Source of the DNA: Roseovarius sp. THAF27
GTDB lineage: Bacteria; Pseudomonadota; Alphaproteobacteria; Rhodobacterales; Rhodobacteraceae
Reading direction: 5' to 3'
NCBI RefSeq assembly: GCF_009363655.1
Contig: NZ_CP045393.1
Span: forward strand, 3,968,001 to 4,032,000
Length of the DNA: 64,000 bases
Shown: positions 16,064-24,730 of the stretch, one piece after another
How positions within the stretch are numbered: position 1 is the first letter of the stretch
How the letters are laid out: the number at the start of each line of letters is the position of its first letter
Made by a program: the position numbers and the translations under genes
The notes under the pieces: generated by a model
What the model was told of the DNA's origin: nothing
Database searches by the model: none
Seen by the model: the letters and a program-made list of their open reading frames with translations, nothing else

Positions 16064-17350
16064 TCATCTTGCGAATTTTTCAGCAGATTCTTGCGCCGGA
16101 GGGTCGGGCGCCTCCGCCCTCTCTTCCATTTCCTCCGACACGGCCTCGGCCTGCAACAGGCCCGGTTGCGGCACCCCGAGCACGCCCATCGCCTGCACCG
16201 ACCCGGTTTCTTCCGGCGGCTCGGACGAAACCCTGCGGACAACCGCGATTGCGGCGACCACAAGGCTTGTCGCCAGGATGAACAGTTGCAGTCCCCGCCC
16301 GTCGATCATCGAAATCAGGTTCGGACCCACCAACATGCCGCCGAACTGTCCCAGTTGCAGCAGAAACGCCATCGTTCCGCTTGCGGCCACGATCTGCCCG
16401 GGGCTCAGGTGGTCATTGGCGTGCGCCGCCAGCACGGAATACACCGGCAAGGACACCGCCGCGATCACCGAAAAGCCCAGCACGATCCGCGAGGGCGCCG
16501 TATCCACCGCCATCCAGAGCGCCGCCGCCGCGGTGACCAAGGCCAACCCCATGACCACGAAGCGCCGGTCCACGTGGTCCGCAATCCAGCCGACCGGATA
16601 TTGCACGAACGCCGCCACGATCATCGCGACAACGAGCGCCCCCGACGCTTGCGCGTCGGAAAACCCGCTGCGCAAGGCATAGAGCGGCAGAGCGATGAAC
16701 CACGAAACCACGCCCGCACCCATGATCACGGTTCCCAGCACCGCCATCGGCGACACGCGGTAGAGTCGGGCCACCGGCATCCGCTCGGGCGCGGTGTAAT
16801 CCGGGGCGCGATTGTTGGAAAGAAGCAGCGGTACGAACCCCACAGACAGCAGGATCGAGGCCAACCCGAAAAGCATGTTTCCCGTCGGGTCCGGCAAGGC
16901 CACCATGGCTGTGCCCAGCGCCGGACCGGCCGTCTGGATGATGAAATAGACCGACAGTATCTGCGCCCTTAGGCGGTTTTCGGCCTTGGCGTTCAGCCAG
17001 CTTTCGGTGATCACGTAGAGGCCCGGAAAACAGAACCCCGCCAACAGGCGCATGACACTCCAGCTGACCGGATCACTGGTCAGAAGATGTGCAATCGCGG
17101 CCACGGACACCATCGAGGCCAGCGCCGAAAACACGCGGATATGGCCCACCTTCTCGATCAGTCGCGGCGTGATGATCGTCCCGGCCAGCGCCCCCAAGGG
17201 ATAGCAGGCCTGCATCATCGCGATGGAAAAATCCGAGAACCCGATTCCCGCCCCGCGAATGGTCAGCAACGTCACCAGCAGCCCGTTCGCCACCATCAGC
17301 ATCGTCATGCCCATGAACAGGGCCCGGTTTTCCACCAACGCGCGTCTCAT
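16064..17350 (-). CDS. MFS transporter (YcaD/UMF2-like)
   Basis: A 428-residue major facilitator with about 12 membrane segments. It starts MRRALVENRALFMGMTMLMVANGLLVTLL, and the loop between helices 2 and 3 has TPRLIEKVGHIRVF. YVITESWLNAKAENRLRAQILSVYFIIQ is typical of the YcaD-like group. The last ~50 residues are an acidic, proline-containing cytoplasmic tail. It lies 104 bp upstream of dgcN on the same strand, so uptake or export of D-glutamate, or a related compound, is a reasonable guess. The substrate is not readable from the sequence. Confidence 0.88.
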   Translation of the reverse strand: MRRALVENRALFMGMTMLMVANGLLVTLLTIRGAGIGFSDFSIAMMQACYPLGALAGTIITPRLIEKVGHIRVFSALASMVSVAAIAHLLTSDPVSWSVMRLLAGFCFPGLYVITESWLNAKAENRLRAQILSVYFIIQTAGPALGTAMVALPDPTGNMLFGLASILLSVGFVPLLLSNNRAPDYTAPERMPVARLYRVSPMAVLGTVIMGAGVVSWFIALPLYALRSGFSDAQASGALVVAMIVAAFVQYPVGWIADHVDRRFVVMGLALVTAAAALWMAVDTAPSRIVLGFSVIAAVSLPVYSVLAAHANDHLSPGQIVAASGTMAFLLQLGQFGGMLVGPNLISMIDGRGLQLFILATSLVVAAIAVVRRVSSEPPEETGSVQAMGVLGVPQPGLLQAEAVSEEMEERAEAPDPPAQESAEKFAR

Positions 17351-17493
17351 GCGGCCATGCTAATCGGTGGGCGATGCCGTGACCGCGCGTTTGCGACGCA
17401 TGCAGGTCGTTGTCATCTGCTTGCCATTGTCCGCGCAATTTTATAGCTGGTCTGCGACGTGGTTTCGCAACAATCTGACCAAAGGATCACAAT

Positions 17494-18450
17494 ATGAGTT
17501 TCCGCCCGCAACCTCCGGCGCCCGCGCGTCCCAACCGTTGCCAACTCTTCGGACCGGCCTCGAACACCAGCCTGTTCGAGAAGATGGCCAAGTCCAAGGC
17601 CGACGTCGTCAACCTCGACCTCGAAGATGCCGTCGCGCCGTCGGACAAGGACCAGGCCCGCAAGAACGCGATCGAGGCGATCAACGACATCGACTGGGGC
17701 AAGAAGACCCTCAGCGTGCGCATCAACGGCCTCGACACCCAGTACTGGTACAAGGATGTGGTCGACCTGCTGGAACAGACCAACGGTCGTCTCGACATGA
17801 TCATGATCCCAAAGGCCGGTTCGGGCGATGATATCTACGCCGTCGACGCGCTGGTCAGCTCGATCGAGATGGCCATGGGCCACAAGAAGCGCATCGCGTT
17901 CGAATGCATCATCGAAACCGCGATGGGCATCTGCCACGTCGAGGATATCGCGCAAGGCAGCCCCCGGATGGAGGCGATGAGCCTCGGCGCCGCCGACTTC
18001 GCCGCCTACATGGGTATGCAGACCACAGGCATCGGCGGCACGCAGGAAAACTACTACATGCACCGCAAGGGCGAGAATTACTGGGTCGATCCGTGGCACT
18101 GGGCCACCGCCAAGATCGTCGCCTGCTGCCGCACCCACGGCCTGTTGCCCGTCGACGGCCCGTTCGGCGATTTTTCCGACCCCGAAGGCTTCCGCGCGCA
18201 GGCGCTGCGCGTGCTGACGCAGGGCATGGTCGGTAAATGGGCGATCCACCCCAGCCAGGTCGAGGCGTGCAACGAGATCTTCACCCCGACCGAGGAAGCC
18301 GTCACCGAGGCGCGCGAGATCCTCGAAGCGATGGAAGAGGCCAAGAAAAAGGGCCTGGGCGCCACCACCTACAAGGGCCGCCTGATCGACATCGCCTCGA
18401 TCAAGCAGGCCGAGGTTATCGTCAAATCGGCGGAAATGATCGAAGACTGA
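17494..18450 (+). CDS. mcl1: L-malyl-CoA/beta-methylmalyl-CoA lyase
   Basis: Reversibly cleaves malyl-CoA to acetyl-CoA and glyoxylate, and beta-methylmalyl-CoA to propionyl-CoA and glyoxylate, in the ethylmalonyl-CoA pathway for acetate assimilation. At 318 residues it has the length of Rhodobacter Mcl1. HpcH/HpaI-family marks: SNTSLFEKMAKSKADVVNLDLEDAVAP near the N terminus, the metal-binding glutamate and aspartate in FECIIETAMG and LGAADFAAYMG, and the C-terminal GKWAIHPSQVEACNEIFTP. Transcribed alone, with its own promoter region (143 bp, shared with the divergent MFS gene) and terminator. Confidence 0.96.
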   Translation: MSFRPQPPAPARPNRCQLFGPASNTSLFEKMAKSKADVVNLDLEDAVAPSDKDQARKNAIEAINDIDWGKKTLSVRINGLDTQYWYKDVVDLLEQTNGRLDMIMIPKAGSGDDIYAVDALVSSIEMAMGHKKRIAFECIIETAMGICHVEDIAQGSPRMEAMSLGAADFAAYMGMQTTGIGGTQENYYMHRKGENYWVDPWHWATAKIVACCRTHGLLPVDGPFGDFSDPEGFRAQALRVLTQGMVGKWAIHPSQVEACNEIFTPTEEAVTEAREILEAMEEAKKKGLGATTYKGRLIDIASIKQAEVIVKSAEMIED

Positions 18451-18470
18451 CATCTCTTGATGCTCTCAAG

Positions 18471-18505
18471 AACGGCCTCCGACATCGCGGGGGCCGTTTT
18501 CTTTT
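18471..18505 (+). terminator. Rho-independent terminator of mcl1
   Basis: An interrupted GC-rich stem built on AACGGCC and GGCCGTT is followed by TTTTCTTTT, 20 bases after the mcl1 stop. Confidence 0.85.
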
Positions 18506-18619
18506 GCAAACGGGAAAGACTGACGCAGCTGTGATGCAACTTGCGCAAAAGCAGCGGGACACGGCGTTGCGAATGTGGCTAGGGTCCGTGTCAACGACGA
18601 CAGACCTCGGGGACAGACC

Positions 18620-20242
18620 ATGACCAACTCACCGCTACGCGCCGCCGACGTCCTGGCCCAGCGCCTGTATCAGGCCGGGTGCCGCCATGCGTTCGGTATG
18701 CCCGGGGGCGAAGTGCTGACGCTCGTCGACGCGCTGGAAAAGGCCGGTATTCGTTTCACCCTGGTCAAGCACGAGAATGCCGGTGGGTTCATTGCCGAAG
18801 CCGTGCATCACCGCGACGGCGCACCCGCAATCCTGGTGGCCACCGTCGGGCCCGGCGCGATGAACGGGGTCAACGTGGTCGCCAACGCAGAGCAGGATCG
18901 CGTGCCGATGATCGTGCTTTCCGGCTGTGTCGATGCCGACGAGGCACTGACCTATACCCACCAGATCCTCGATCATCGCGCGGTCTTCCGGCCCATCACA
19001 AAGGCCACGTTCGAGCTGACCGCCGCAGGCGCCGGTATCATCGCCGACAAGGCCGTCGCCCTCGCGACCGAGCCGCGCTGCGGCCCGGTGCATATCGACG
19101 TCCCGATCAGCGTGGCGGACACCCAGGTACCCGCCGACGCGCCGCGTCCGGTGCGTGTGCCAGCGTCGCCGACCGCGCCCTCCGGCGCCGACGCGGCCCG
19201 TGCCCGCGAGGCGCTTGCCACGGCATCCCGCCCTATCGCCGTGGTCGGTCTCGATGTCCTGCAAGACGCGTCGCACACCGTCCTGCGCGCGTTTCTGGAA
19301 CAGTTCGGCATACCTTTCGTCACGACCTACAAGGCAAAGGGCGTGCTGCCCGAGGACCACCCGCTTTGCCTTGGCGGTGCGGGCCTGTCGCCGCTTGCGG
19401 ACACGCACCTGCTGCCGTTGATCGCAAAGGCCGACCTTGTGCTCTGTATCGGGTACGACCCGATCGAGATGCGCACGGGCTGGCGCAACGCCTTTGATCC
19501 CGCCCGCCAGACGGTGATCGACATCGCCGCCGTGCCGAACACGCATTACATGCACCAGGCCTCGTTGAACTTCGTCGGGCATACCGGCGAGACGCTGGAG
19601 ATGCTGGCCCAGGGCACGCCCGTCGGCACGACCTGGCCCGACGACGAACCCGCGGCTGCGCGAAAGGCCCTGGCGAGCGCCTTCCCCGATACCGACAAAT
19701 GGGGGCCTGCCGGTGTCATCGCCGAAACCCGCGCGGTGATGCCCGACGACACGCTGGCCACCGCCGATAGCGGCGCGCATCGCATCCTTCTCAGCCAGAT
19801 GTGGCGCTGCACAGAGCCGCGCGGACTGATCCAGTCCTCGGCGCTTTGCACCATGGGGTGCGCCGTTCCGATGGCGATGGGCCTGAAGATTGCCGAGCCC
19901 GACAGACCTGTCGTCAGCTTTTCCGGCGATGCCGGATTTCTTATGGTGGCCGGGGAACTGGCAACCGCCGCCGAACTGCGACTGACGCCCATCTTTCTTG
20001 TTTTCGTGGATGCAAGCCTGGCGCTGATCGAGCTGAAGCAGCGCCAGCGGCAGTTGGCCAACAAGGGTGTCGACTTCGCACGACACGATTTCGCGGCGAT
20101 GGGGCGCGCGTTTGGCGGGGCGGGCCATACGGTGCGCACACGAGCCGAATTGCGCACGGCTCTTCAAGCGGCGCTGCACTGCGATACGTTCAGCGTGATC
20201 GCTGCCGAGATCGAGCCGGGGGGCTATGACGGCCGAATCTAG
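18620..20242 (+). CDS. Thiamine-pyrophosphate-binding protein, acetolactate-synthase-like
   Basis: A 540-residue ThDP enzyme with the three domains of the acetolactate synthase/pyruvate decarboxylase family. The N-terminal PYR domain has GMPGGEVLTLVDAL and the cofactor-activating glutamate in VKHENAGGF. The C-terminal PP domain has GDAGFLMVAGELATAAELRL followed by FVDASLALIELKQRQ. The usual GDG...NN ThDP motif appears as GDA...VDAS. It is not the branched-chain acetolactate synthase, since no ilvH is next to it. Substrate unknown. ATG at 18620 is preceded by GGGGAC; transcription is probably independent of mcl1, which has a terminator. Confidence 0.85.
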   Translation: MTNSPLRAADVLAQRLYQAGCRHAFGMPGGEVLTLVDALEKAGIRFTLVKHENAGGFIAEAVHHRDGAPAILVATVGPGAMNGVNVVANAEQDRVPMIVLSGCVDADEALTYTHQILDHRAVFRPITKATFELTAAGAGIIADKAVALATEPRCGPVHIDVPISVADTQVPADAPRPVRVPASPTAPSGADAARAREALATASRPIAVVGLDVLQDASHTVLRAFLEQFGIPFVTTYKAKGVLPEDHPLCLGGAGLSPLADTHLLPLIAKADLVLCIGYDPIEMRTGWRNAFDPARQTVIDIAAVPNTHYMHQASLNFVGHTGETLEMLAQGTPVGTTWPDDEPAAARKALASAFPDTDKWGPAGVIAETRAVMPDDTLATADSGAHRILLSQMWRCTEPRGLIQSSALCTMGCAVPMAMGLKIAEPDRPVVSFSGDAGFLMVAGELATAAELRLTPIFLVFVDASLALIELKQRQRQLANKGVDFARHDFAAMGRAFGGAGHTVRTRAELRTALQAALHCDTFSVIAAEIEPGGYDGRI

Positions 20243-20478
20243 GCGCTGCGGCACCTTTGCCGTGTAACATTTGCTGAAGAATCCGGCGCCAAGACCCACC
20301 TTTCGGGGTAAATCCGCCGAATGGTTCGTTTTTTAGGCGAAATTCCGCATGGGCCCATCAGACACTCTACACGAAGCTTCACCAATACGTTAGCGCAACC
20401 GATACCGTTATGTGACTGACTTACCTTTTTGTTAAGCAAGTGCAGCGGGTTGGACTCGCGGCAACAACGGAAGTGGCA

Positions 20479-21846
20479 ATGAAATTCGATATCTTCGGAA
20501 CTCCGACCAGCCTGAGTAACGAAAAGGCGTTGCTCGCGTGGAACGACACGATGCTGGGCTTCCTCGCCCATGCCGCCGTGACGCCCGAACACCTTGGGAA
20601 GGTTCTGGAGGTCGAGCCAGGCTTTGCGCACGCCCACGCGCTGAAAGGTCTGTTCTACGTTCTGTTGGGCCGGCGGGAATTGCTTGAAACCGCGACGGAC
20701 AGCTACGTGACCGCACGGGGCGAGCTTGCCCAGAACGACGCCACCGCCCGGGAGCGCAAGTATGTCGATGCGCTGGGCGCCTGGCTGGACGGCAGCCCCA
20801 GTGGCGCTGTGGCACTTTTCGAAGATATCCTGCAGACCCATCCCCAAGACGCCTTGGCGATGAAACTCAGCCACGCGGTGCGCTTCGTACTTGGCGACGC
20901 CGCCGGGATGCGGCGCTCGATCGAGCGGGTCTTGCCTGCCTACGGCACCGACCATGCCGCCCGCGGTTACCTGCTGGGCTGTCATGCCTTCGCGCTTGAG
21001 GAAACCGGCGACTACGAAAAGGCCGAGATCGCGGGACGACAGGCGCTCTGGATGGCGCCCGACGACGCCTGGGGCCTGCACGCGGTGGCCCATGTTCACG
21101 ATATGACTGCGAATTCCCGAAAAGGGCTCGACTGGTTGACGGGGCGCGAGGCTGCCTGGTCGCACTGCAACAATTTTCGGTACCATGTGTGGTGGCACAA
21201 GGCCTTGATGCATCTCGACCTCGGGCAGCTGGATACGGTGCTCGATCTCTATGACACCCAGGTACGCAACGATCAGACGGACGATTACCGCGACATCTCG
21301 AATGCGACGTCTCTGTTGATGCGGTTGGAACTGGAAGGCGTGAATGTCGGCGACAGGTGGGAAGAGCTGTCCGATATCTGCGAGACCCGGACAGAGGATG
21401 GCTGCCTGATTTTCGCCGATCTGCATTACCTGATGGCCCTGACCGGCGACAGGAAACCCGACGCAACCGCACGCCTGGTGCAACGTATCGCGAAGGACGC
21501 CAAGTCGAATTGCGAGATGGGCAGCCGCATGAGCGACCCGGGCATGGCCGCGGCACAGGGGCTTGAGGCTTTCGGCGAGGCGCGGTTCGACGAGGCGTTT
21601 GCCAATCTCGCCCAGGCCCGCGACGGGATGCACCGCGCCGGAGGCAGCCATGCCCAGCGCGACGTGTTCGAACGCATGACAATAGATGCCGGAATCCGCG
21701 CCGGGTACTTGGATCAGGCCGAAGCAATCCTAGATGATCGTCAATCCAAGCGCGCGGGGCGCGAAGACGGATACGCCGCCAACCGTCGCGCGCTTATCGC
21801 GTCAGGCCGAACTGCGTATGACTCAACCTCCGTACCGGCCGAATAG
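20479..21846 (+). CDS. Tetratricopeptide-repeat protein (TTC38-like)
   Basis: A 455-residue, all-helical protein of TPR-type repeats, resembling the TTC38 family. Blocks include KVLEVEPGFAHAHALKGLF, GYLLGCHAFALEETGDYEKAE, the conserved AVAHVHDMT and FRYHVWWHKALMHLDLG. No signal peptide or membrane segment is seen, so it is likely cytoplasmic. The start at 20479 has a GGAAGTGG site; a longer frame begins at 20440. It lies 41 bp upstream of opgC on the same strand and could be part of the glucan operon, but no TTC38 function is known. Confidence 0.82.
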   Translation: MKFDIFGTPTSLSNEKALLAWNDTMLGFLAHAAVTPEHLGKVLEVEPGFAHAHALKGLFYVLLGRRELLETATDSYVTARGELAQNDATARERKYVDALGAWLDGSPSGAVALFEDILQTHPQDALAMKLSHAVRFVLGDAAGMRRSIERVLPAYGTDHAARGYLLGCHAFALEETGDYEKAEIAGRQALWMAPDDAWGLHAVAHVHDMTANSRKGLDWLTGREAAWSHCNNFRYHVWWHKALMHLDLGQLDTVLDLYDTQVRNDQTDDYRDISNATSLLMRLELEGVNVGDRWEELSDICETRTEDGCLIFADLHYLMALTGDRKPDATARLVQRIAKDAKSNCEMGSRMSDPGMAAAQGLEAFGEARFDEAFANLAQARDGMHRAGGSHAQRDVFERMTIDAGIRAGYLDQAEAILDDRQSKRAGREDGYAANRRALIASGRTAYDSTSVPAE

Positions 21847-21887
21847 ACCAAAATCGATTCCCGGATCAGAACAGAAAGACCAAAGCC

Positions 21888-23201
21888 ATGGCGGCAATTT
21901 CGCCATCATCCGATTATCAAGAAACTGTCGAGGCCCCAGCTGTCAGTGCGACACCTGCGGCCACGGTGCGTGACCCGCGGCTGGACTTCTTCCGCGGCAT
22001 TGCGATGTTCATCATCCTTCTGGCGCACACCCCTGGCAACCTTTGGACAAAGTGGATCCCGGCACGCTGGGGGTTTTCCGACGCGACCGAGATGTTCGTG
22101 TTCTGCTCTGGCATGGCGTCGGCCATCGCCTTCGGCAAATTGTTCCAGACCAAGGGGCTGGCGCTGGGAAGCGCCCGGATCGCCTTTCGCGTCTGGCAGG
22201 TCTACTGGGCCCACATAGGTCTTTTCTTCGTCGTCCTGACCTGCATGTTGGCGCTGCCGTATCTGGGCTTTACCCTGCGCGACTACGTAAGTCAGCTGAA
22301 CCTGCCGCCGTTCCTGGACAACATCGAAGGCAACATGATCGGCCTCATGACGCTGACCTATGTGCCCAACTACTTCGACATCCTGCCGATGTACCTGGCA
22401 ATCCTTGCGATGATCCCGTTCATGATGGCCCTGTCGCGCCTGCACCCGATGGCAGTTCTGGGCGCAAGCGTCCTGATCTGGTGCACCGCGAATGTCGAGA
22501 TGCTCGAGCTTTTCAGCGACACGGATGTCACGCCGCTGCAACTTCCCGCACAGCTCTGGTTTCCGGAGGGCCAGGATGAACGCCCGTGGTTCTTCAACCC
22601 GTTCGGCTGGCAGCTTTGTTTCTTCACCGGGTTTGCCTTGATGATCGGCTGGTTGCCGCGCCCGCCGGTCAACATGACCCTGATCGGCATCGCGCTTGCG
22701 TATGTGCTTTTTTCCTTTGTCTTTTCATCCGTCGGGATGCGCGCCTACGACTGGCAGCCGGCCTGGTGGGCGGATACGATCCGCAGTTGGCAATGGGATA
22801 CTTACCGCGACTTCGGCGTCCTGCGCAGCAAGACGGAGTTCGGCTTGTTTCGCTATCTGCACATGCTTGCGCTTGGCTATCTGGGATGGGTCGCCGTCGG
22901 CGAAGGCGGCAAGTACCTGCGGGTCGGTCAGGTTTGGTCCTGGGTGGTCAACAACATCATCATGAAGGTCGGCCAGCAATCGCTTGCCGTGTTCGTGTTC
23001 TCGATGCTGCTCGCCCGGTTCCTGGGGGTGTGGCTCGACGAGACGTCGACGCTGGACGGAGATGATCTTGTCCGCAACCCCTGGACCAATGCGTTCATCA
23101 ATCTGGTTGGTTTCGGCTTGCTCGTTGCCTGCGCCTACACGGCGGCGTGGTTCAAGTCGACGCCGTGGAAACCCCGCAAACCCACAAGGTCGCCGATATG
23201 A
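21888..23201 (+). CDS. opgC: OpgC-family membrane acyltransferase (periplasmic glucan modification)
   Basis: A 437-residue inner-membrane protein with about ten membrane segments, of the OpgC/MdoC family that transfers succinyl or other acyl groups to osmoregulated periplasmic glucans. Diagnostic stretch: DPRLDFFRGIAMFIILLAHTP with the conserved Asp-Phe-Arg-Gly and His, then WGFSDATEMFVFCSGMASA. The C-terminal half has GQQSLAVFVFSM. Its stop overlaps the next gene by four bases (ATGA). Assignment rests on family blocks plus the opgG-opgH neighbours. Confidence 0.93.
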   Translation: MAAISPSSDYQETVEAPAVSATPAATVRDPRLDFFRGIAMFIILLAHTPGNLWTKWIPARWGFSDATEMFVFCSGMASAIAFGKLFQTKGLALGSARIAFRVWQVYWAHIGLFFVVLTCMLALPYLGFTLRDYVSQLNLPPFLDNIEGNMIGLMTLTYVPNYFDILPMYLAILAMIPFMMALSRLHPMAVLGASVLIWCTANVEMLELFSDTDVTPLQLPAQLWFPEGQDERPWFFNPFGWQLCFFTGFALMIGWLPRPPVNMTLIGIALAYVLFSFVFSSVGMRAYDWQPAWWADTIRSWQWDTYRDFGVLRSKTEFGLFRYLHMLALGYLGWVAVGEGGKYLRVGQVWSWVVNNIIMKVGQQSLAVFVFSMLLARFLGVWLDETSTLDGDDLVRNPWTNAFINLVGFGLLVACAYTAAWFKSTPWKPRKPTRSPI

Positions 23202-24730
23202 ACCGACTTCTCTCGCTTTCGCGTCGCCAGCTTCTGGGCGGAGTTGCGGCGTCGGCCCTGTGGCCCGTCGCGGCACGTCAAGCTGTCGCCACCGACGAAC
23301 CCGTGCCATTCAGCCGCGAGATGGTGATCGAGCTGGCGCGCCAGAGGTCGCAGCAGGATTACACACCGCGTGAAACGGTGCCCGAGGATTGGCGCGCCCT
23401 GACCTATGATCAGTATCGCGACATCCGCTTTCCCCGCGACCATGCGCTCTGGGCGGACACGGGTCGGTCCTACAACATAGATTTCTTCGCGCCGGGCCTT
23501 TATTTCCCGCGCGCCGTCAAGGTCTTCACGGTCGAAGACGGTATGGCGCACCCGGTGCCGTTCGACCTTGCGATGTTCGACAAGGGCGACCTGGTGCCGG
23601 ACCTGACCAAGACCGGCGAAAGCCTGGGGTTTTCCGGCATCCGCCTGCGCACCGACTTGGGGCACCCCGAGTACAAGACCGAGTTCTGCGTCTTTCAGGG
23701 CGCCAGCTACTTCCGAGCCATCGGCATCGGGCAGACCTACGGATTGTCCGGTCGTGGCCTGGCGGTGAACACGGCCGACCCCGAAGGCGAGGAATTCCCC
23801 GAGTTCATCCAGTTCTGGCTGGAAGCGCCCGGACCGGACCAGGCAAACATGGTCGTACATGCGCTGATGGACAGCCCCAGCGTGTCGGGCGCCTATCGTT
23901 TCGATATCACGCCCGGACCGGCCAGCGTGATCGAAGTCGAGGCCACGCTTTTTCCGCGTGTCGAATTGAACAATGTCGGCGTTGGGCCGTTGACGTCCAT
24001 GTTCCTCTACGACCAGACCAACCGCAGCCGCTTTGACGATTTCCGCCCCGCCGTGCACGACACCGACGGGCTGCTGATGCTGAACGGCAATGGAGAGATG
24101 ATCTGGCGGCCCCTCGCCAACCCTTTGCAGCTTCAGGTGTCCAGCTTCGGCGACACGAACCCGCGCGGTTTCGGGCTGATGCAGAGGGCGCGCAAGCTGT
24201 CCGATTTCGCGGACCTCGAAGCGCTTTACCACAACAGGCCCGGTCTTTGGGTCGAACCGAAGGGCGACTGGGGGCCCGGTGCCGTCACCCTGGTAGAGAT
24301 CCCGACCGAAGAAGAGATCTACGACAATATCGTGGCCTATTGGCGGCCTGCAAATCCGATGACGGCAGGGTCGCAGGTTGACCTGGCCTATCGATTGACC
24401 TGGAGCGCCGACGCCCCGGTGCATCGCGATCTTCCAAGGGTTCTGAATACCGCGATGGGTAAGCGGGCCTTCGCCGAAGGCCGCGTCGTCGTCATTGATT
24501 TCGAGGACAGCCCCCTATTTGACGAAGGACCGGATGCGATCGACGTTCATACGTCTTCACCGCATGTCGAGGTCAGTGAGGGCGTTCTGCAACGCAACCC
24601 GTCGACAGGCGGGCTTCGCCTCGCGTTCAACTTCGAACCGGGCGAACGGCGGCACGTCGAGTTGCGCGCTCAATTGCGCAAGGACGGGCAAAACGCCTCC
24701 GAAGTGTGGCTTTACAGGTGGACTGCATAA
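23198..24730 (+). CDS. opgG: Periplasmic glucan biosynthesis protein, MdoG/OpgD family
   Basis: A 510-residue periplasmic protein needed to build the branched beta-glucan backbone. It starts with a twin-arginine-like signal (SRRQLLGGVAASALWPVAA, about residues 7-25), which is the export route of OpgD rather than classical OpgG. The mature part has the family blocks DYTPRETVPEDWRALTYDQYRDIRF, FFAPGLYFPR and LTSMFLYDQTNRSRFDDFRPAVHDTDGL. The ATG at 23198 overlaps the opgC stop by four bases; an in-frame GTG or ATG further upstream would lie inside opgC. Followed by opgH with a one-base overlap. Confidence 0.94.
   Translation: MNRLLSLSRRQLLGGVAASALWPVAARQAVATDEPVPFSREMVIELARQRSQQDYTPRETVPEDWRALTYDQYRDIRFPRDHALWADTGRSYNIDFFAPGLYFPRAVKVFTVEDGMAHPVPFDLAMFDKGDLVPDLTKTGESLGFSGIRLRTDLGHPEYKTEFCVFQGASYFRAIGIGQTYGLSGRGLAVNTADPEGEEFPEFIQFWLEAPGPDQANMVVHALMDSPSVSGAYRFDITPGPASVIEVEATLFPRVELNNVGVGPLTSMFLYDQTNRSRFDDFRPAVHDTDGLLMLNGNGEMIWRPLANPLQLQVSSFGDTNPRGFGLMQRARKLSDFADLEALYHNRPGLWVEPKGDWGPGAVTLVEIPTEEEIYDNIVAYWRPANPMTAGSQVDLAYRLTWSADAPVHRDLPRVLNTAMGKRAFAEGRVVVIDFEDSPLFDEGPDAIDVHTSSPHVEVSEGVLQRNPSTGGLRLAFNFEPGERRHVELRAQLRKDGQNASEVWLYRWTA

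Noticed and set aside
20243..20478. Terminator after the ThDP enzyme (CGGCA ccTT TGCCG)
   Set aside because: Stem of only five pairs and no T-run.
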